A stretch of 9,202 bases of DNA from an uncultured Flavobacteriales bacterium (lineage in GTDB: Bacteria > Bacteroidota > Bacteroidia > Flavobacteriales_D > Sanyastnellaceae): contig CALKYI010000155.1 of assembly GCA_938003665.1 (NCBI GenBank), positions 1 to 9,202 of the forward strand. The letters are read 5' to 3'. This document shows positions 6,861-9,202 of this stretch, piece after piece. The notes under the pieces were generated by a model. It was not told the origin of the DNA. It worked only from the letters and a program-made list of their open reading frames with translations, and did no database searches. Numbering within the stretch: the stretch's first letter is position 1; every line of letters begins with the position of its first letter. The translations under genes and the position numbers were made by a program.

Positions 6861-7175
6861 TTAACCCTGTGGACAGAGCGCTTCGAACTGAAGTTGCCGC
6901 CAAGCCTCGTGCTCTTGCAAAATCGAACCCGCACCCTTTTTGTCCAGCAATTGCTGGAGCGCAGCCACATCGTCATCCAATCCTACCACCCGCAGATGCG
7001 ACGTCATACGCGCTCCAATGGCGTGCAAAGCCGAAGCATCGCCCTGGGTCCAGGCCTGTGCAAACAACTGCAACAACATGGGGTAATTTTCCTGGAATCG
7101 GCACAGAATGTACTGCGCCAGTTGACTGTTGCCTTGCATTTGATGCAAGAGCCGTTTGTTCATGGGAATGGACAT
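6861..7175 (-). CDS. Small HPt-like (histidine phosphotransfer) protein lacking the phospho-accepting histidine
   Basis: Started at ATG 7175 this is a 104-residue, probably all-helical protein without signal peptide. Its spacing fits the HPt four-helix fold: GNSQLAQYIL (15-24), a Pro at 32 followed 13 residues later by GD (45-46), then ARMTSHLRVVGL (55-66), which lines up without gaps with the HPt active-site pattern AHxLKSSLRxxG. In that alignment the phosphorylated His is Ala55. His60 is five residues further on, where HPt domains have Ser or Gly. It may therefore be a non-phosphorylatable HPt relative, perhaps a binding partner or regulator, if the assignment holds. Other starts are ATG 7163 (100 residues) and ATG 7238 (125 residues, overlapping galE by two bases); 7175 leaves 61 bases to the divergent galE start. 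DUF4301 begins 45 bases downstream on the same strand and may share its transcript. No response regulator or kinase is nearby. Confidence 0.55.
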   Translation of the reverse strand: MSIPMNKRLLHQMQGNSQLAQYILCRFQENYPMLLQLFAQAWTQGDASALHAIGARMTSHLRVVGLDDDVAALQQLLDKKGAGSILQEHEAWRQLQFEALCPQG

Positions 7176-7222
7176 GCCGCTACTTACGCGAACTGCAGTC
7201 AAAAGGTTCCGGTTGGAGTCCT

Positions 7223-7230
7223 TAATTTTA
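7223..7230 (+). promoter_or_regulatory. TAATTTTA box before galE
   Basis: The octamer is identical to that before lpxD and ends six bases before the galE ATG. It matches TAnnTTTG in all but the last base. It sits in the 61-base divergent gap between the HPt-like gene (if that gene starts at 7175) and galE. No -33 TTG lies at the right distance. Confidence 0.25.
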
Positions 7231-7236
7231 TCGCAC

Positions 7237-8262
7237 ATGAAAAAGCGCGTAATCGTGACCGGAGGAGCAGGGTACATTGGCTCACACACCGTAGTGGAGC
7301 TCGTGAATGCCGGATACGCGCCGGTCATCCTGGATAATTTTTCGAATTCCACAAAAGAAGTCCTCGTCGGGCTGCACGCCATTTTGGGATTTGAGCCCGA
7401 GGTAGCGGAGGTGGATTGTGCCGACCGGACCGCCTTGCTTGCGGCGTTTGAACGCATCGCAGAAGGTGGATCCATTGACGGCATCATTCACTTTGCCGCC
7501 TTCAAGGCCGTTGGTGAGAGCACGCAACTGCCGCTCAAGTACTATGCGAACAACATCGCCAGCACCGTCAACATCCTCGAAGCAGCAGAACAACACGGCA
7601 CGACGGATGTGGTCTTTTCGAGCAGCTGCACTGTCTACGGCCAACCGGAGTCCATCCCGGTAGACGAAAGCGCCCCCATGCAAAGCGCCGAGTCACCTTA
7701 CGGTTATACCAAGCAAGCGTGCGAGCGGATCATCACAGACTTTGCAGCCAGCGGCTACCCCCTCAAAGCGGCGCTTTTGCGCTACTTCAACCCCATCGGC
7801 GCCCACCCTACCAGTCGCATTGGCGAACTACCATTGGGCCACCCCAACAACCTCGTTCCCTACCTGACTCAAGCGGTCGCCAAGTTGCGGGATCCGTTGA
7901 CGGTATTCGGAGATGATTACCCCACACCCGACGGCACCTGCATCCGGGACTACATCCACGTGACGGACTTGGCCAAAGCACACGTTGCAGCGCTGGATTG
8001 GCTCAGCAAACAGGACACCGCCTGCGAACCCTTTAACCTGGGCACTGGTCAAGGCAACAGCGTGCTCGAGGTCATTCAGGCATTTGAGCGCGCCACGGGC
8101 GTCCCGGTGCCGCACCAGATGGGTCCGCGCCGCGCCGGCGACGTCACGGCCATTTTCGCGGATGCCAGCAAGGCTCAGCGTGAATTGGGCTGGTCGTGTG
8201 AATGCAGCTTGGAAGAAGCACTGCGCGACGCTTGGAATTGGCAACAGGCCTTAGGTGCCTAG
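7237..8262 (+). CDS. galE: UDP-glucose 4-epimerase GalE
   Basis: GalE interconverts UDP-glucose and UDP-galactose (in some members also the N-acetyl forms) with tightly bound NAD+, supplying sugars for LPS, capsule or glycosylation. The protein has 341 residues (E. coli 338). The N-terminal Rossmann domain has GGAGYIGSH at 9-17. The catalytic Ser130 (SSSCTVYG) and the Y155-xxx-K159 pair (PYGYTK) keep the exact 25-residue spacing of E. coli Ser124 and Tyr149. RYFNPIGAH (182-190), CIRDYIHVTDLA (235-246) and FNLGTGQGNS (266-275) are further GalE blocks. At the position of E. coli Tyr299, which limits substrate size, there is Ile306. ATG 7237 is chosen because it puts the glycine-rich loop at its normal place; an in-frame ATG 81 bases earlier adds a basic tail and overlaps the HPt-like gene. 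It lies divergent to that gene and meets the next gene head-on after 12 bases. Confidence 0.96.
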   Translation: MKKRVIVTGGAGYIGSHTVVELVNAGYAPVILDNFSNSTKEVLVGLHAILGFEPEVAEVDCADRTALLAAFERIAEGGSIDGIIHFAAFKAVGESTQLPLKYYANNIASTVNILEAAEQHGTTDVVFSSSCTVYGQPESIPVDESAPMQSAESPYGYTKQACERIITDFAASGYPLKAALLRYFNPIGAHPTSRIGELPLGHPNNLVPYLTQAVAKLRDPLTVFGDDYPTPDGTCIRDYIHVTDLAKAHVAALDWLSKQDTACEPFNLGTGQGNSVLEVIQAFERATGVPVPHQMGPRRAGDVTAIFADASKAQRELGWSCECSLEEALRDAWNWQQALGA

Positions 8263-8274
8263 AACCCATTTAGG

Positions 8275-8886
8275 TCACCCCCCGAGACCGAGCACCACAG
8301 CGCAAAAACACACGGTGAAACCGAGTAGGTACCCCGTGTACACCTCGATGTGTCGGTGCACACCCATGTGGATCCGAGCAAACCCAACCCAACCCGCGAT
8401 GAACACCAACACGGCGTTCAACGTCCACGCGGGCACCAACTGAATGGCCTGCACCGCCATGACGGTACCTAGGACGCCGCCCTGGGCCAGCATGTGCATG
8501 CTGATTTTGAACCAGCGGGTAATGAGAAGGGCAATGCCAATCGATGCCATGAGGCCCATCCACATATCGAGGTACACCAACGGGATGTACAACGCCGGAC
8601 TCAGCACGAGCAGGGCGTACGTCATGATGAAATAAGCCAGGACGATGATGAATGGGAGCGCGCGCTCCTTTCGGTTTCGGATGTCCAAATCACTCAAATA
8701 ACCTCTGCGGTGCAACACCCAAATCGACACGGCCGGGGCCAACGTGTTCACGAGCACGACGACCCCCATGTACATGAACACCTCCGGCAACGCTTGCAGG
8801 TACGGATCCAAGGCAAACACCAGGACCAAGGTGGCCAATGGCATCACCAACGGGTGAAACACCCCGGAAATCCACTTGGCCCACAT
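8275..8886 (-). CDS. PAP2-like integral membrane protein with divergent phosphatase motifs
   Basis: The 203-residue protein has about six hydrophobic segments (near 10-26, 36-58, 78-97, 100-122, 135-165, 184-201). Three motifs match the order seen in PAP2 lipid phosphatases: RNRKERALPF (70-79), KISMH (127-131) in place of the PSGH block, and ARIHMGVHRHIE (170-181), which fits SRxxxxxHxxxD with Ser changed to Ala and Asp to Glu. Arg171 and His177 would be the third-motif pair, and His131 the second-motif His. Typical PAP2 enzymes remove phosphate from lipid substrates such as undecaprenyl or lipid A phosphates. Whether this one is active is uncertain. Its ATG overlaps the rpoN stop by one base (TGATG on the minus strand), so it is translated with the sigma factor. 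It has no relation to the lipid A operon other than being in the same window. Confidence 0.7.
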   Translation of the reverse strand: MWAKWISGVFHPLVMPLATLVLVFALDPYLQALPEVFMYMGVVVLVNTLAPAVSIWVLHRRGYLSDLDIRNRKERALPFIIVLAYFIMTYALLVLSPALYIPLVYLDMWMGLMASIGIALLITRWFKISMHMLAQGGVLGTVMAVQAIQLVPAWTLNAVLVFIAGWVGFARIHMGVHRHIEVYTGYLLGFTVCFCAVVLGLGG

Positions 8887-9202
8887 CAGCTGAGTTCTTT
8901 GCGCAAGCGCGCCACGGGAATTCCGAGCTGCTCGCGGTATTTCGCCACGGTGCGGCGGGCGATGTTGTAGCCTTTGGCATTCAAGACCTGCCCGAGCTTT
9001 TCATCGCTTAGGGGCTTGCGCTTGTCTTCCCCTTCAATCGCTTCCTGTAGGATTTTCTTGACCTCGCGAGAGCTCACTTCTTCACCCGTTTCTGTTGTCA
9101 GGCTTTCACTGAAAAAGGACTTCAGTAAGAAGGTGCCATACGGGGTCTGCACGTACTTGCTATTGGCCACACGGGAAACCGTGCTGATGTCCATTTGAAC
9201 GA
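8886..9202 (-). CDS. rpoN: RNA polymerase sigma-54 factor RpoN, C-terminal part (5' end outside window)
   Basis: This is the last 104 complete codons of rpoN, open to the window edge. Seen directly: the helix-turn-helix segment MDISTVSRVANSKYVQT, the PYGTFLLKSFF block just after it, and the RpoN box ARRTVAKYRE encoded at 8931-8960, which contacts the -24 GG element of sigma-54 promoters. This segment is nearly invariant in the family, so the assignment is firm. Sigma-54 needs AAA+ activators and directs genes for stress, envelope or nitrogen functions, depending on the organism. The stop codon overlaps the start of the PAP2-like membrane gene by one base, so the two form an operon. The ATG at 9192-9194 is an internal methionine (preceded by Val-Gln), not the start. 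Confidence 0.96.
   Translation of the reverse strand, partial: VQMDISTVSRVANSKYVQTPYGTFLLKSFFSESLTTETGEEVSSREVKKILQEAIEGEDKRKPLSDEKLGQVLNAKGYNIARRTVAKYREQLGIPVARLRKELS

Noticed and set aside
7156..7236. Upstream in-frame start that would extend GalE by 27 residues
   Set aside because: The extension is not part of any GalE, moves the NAD loop away from its usual N-terminal place and overlaps the HPt-like gene; ATG 7237 gives the family length.
7239..7487. Longer version of the HPt-like gene reaching 7487 on the minus strand
   Set aside because: The added part lies opposite the galE coding start and is low-complexity Ser/Thr/Pro-rich, typical of a shadow frame.
8251..8275. Short repeats TTAGGT (8251-8256, 8270-8275) and CCTA/TAGG between the convergent galE and PAP2-like genes
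   Set aside because: The inverted part is only four base pairs with no T-run, too weak for a terminator, and the direct copies are partly coding.

Overview
The window is a chromosomal segment of a Bacteroidota bacterium, most likely of the Flavobacteriia type. Three things point there: a natural LpxC-FabZ fusion protein, a secreted protein with a C-terminal type IX secretion (Por) sorting domain, and a DUF4301 protein, a family I know almost only from Bacteroidota. Shine-Dalgarno sequences are also weak or absent before most starts, as is usual in that phylum. By eye the DNA is somewhat GC-rich for the group. I cannot place it below class level.

Left part (1-4363, + strand): the 3' end of aroB (3-dehydroquinate synthase, shikimate pathway) is followed at 38 bases by a tight run of lipid A genes: lpxD, the fused lpxC/fabZ, lpxA, and an orphan ABC-type ATPase whose start overlaps the lpxA stop by one base. 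LpxA, LpxC and LpxD are steps 1-3 of lipid A synthesis (acylation, deacetylation, second acylation of UDP-GlcNAc). FabZ works on the 3-hydroxyacyl-ACP pool that feeds both acyltransferases, so one transcript covers the committed part of outer-membrane lipid synthesis.

Middle (4364-6860): a short leader with two possible hairpins precedes a secreted T9SS-cargo protein of unknown function. A very strong UUCG-capped terminator lies between this gene and the convergent DUF4301 gene, and its symmetry suggests it serves both. The DUF4301 protein carries motifs that resemble UDP-sugar pyrophosphorylases. Upstream of it on the same strand is a small protein that fits the HPt phosphotransfer fold but lacks the phospho-accepting histidine.

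Right part (6861-9202): galE (UDP-glucose 4-epimerase) runs divergently from the HPt-like gene. It meets head-on a minus-strand pair in which the 3' end of rpoN (sigma-54) overlaps by one base the start of a six-helix PAP2-like membrane protein.

The window is mainly core metabolism. I saw no mobile element, CRISPR array, tRNA/rRNA or defence system. The items most worth following are the uncharacterised DUF4301 enzyme, the histidine-less HPt-like protein, the atypical ABC ATPase and the T9SS cargo. I do not claim a new multi-gene system. No stretch longer than 300 bases is without a gene.
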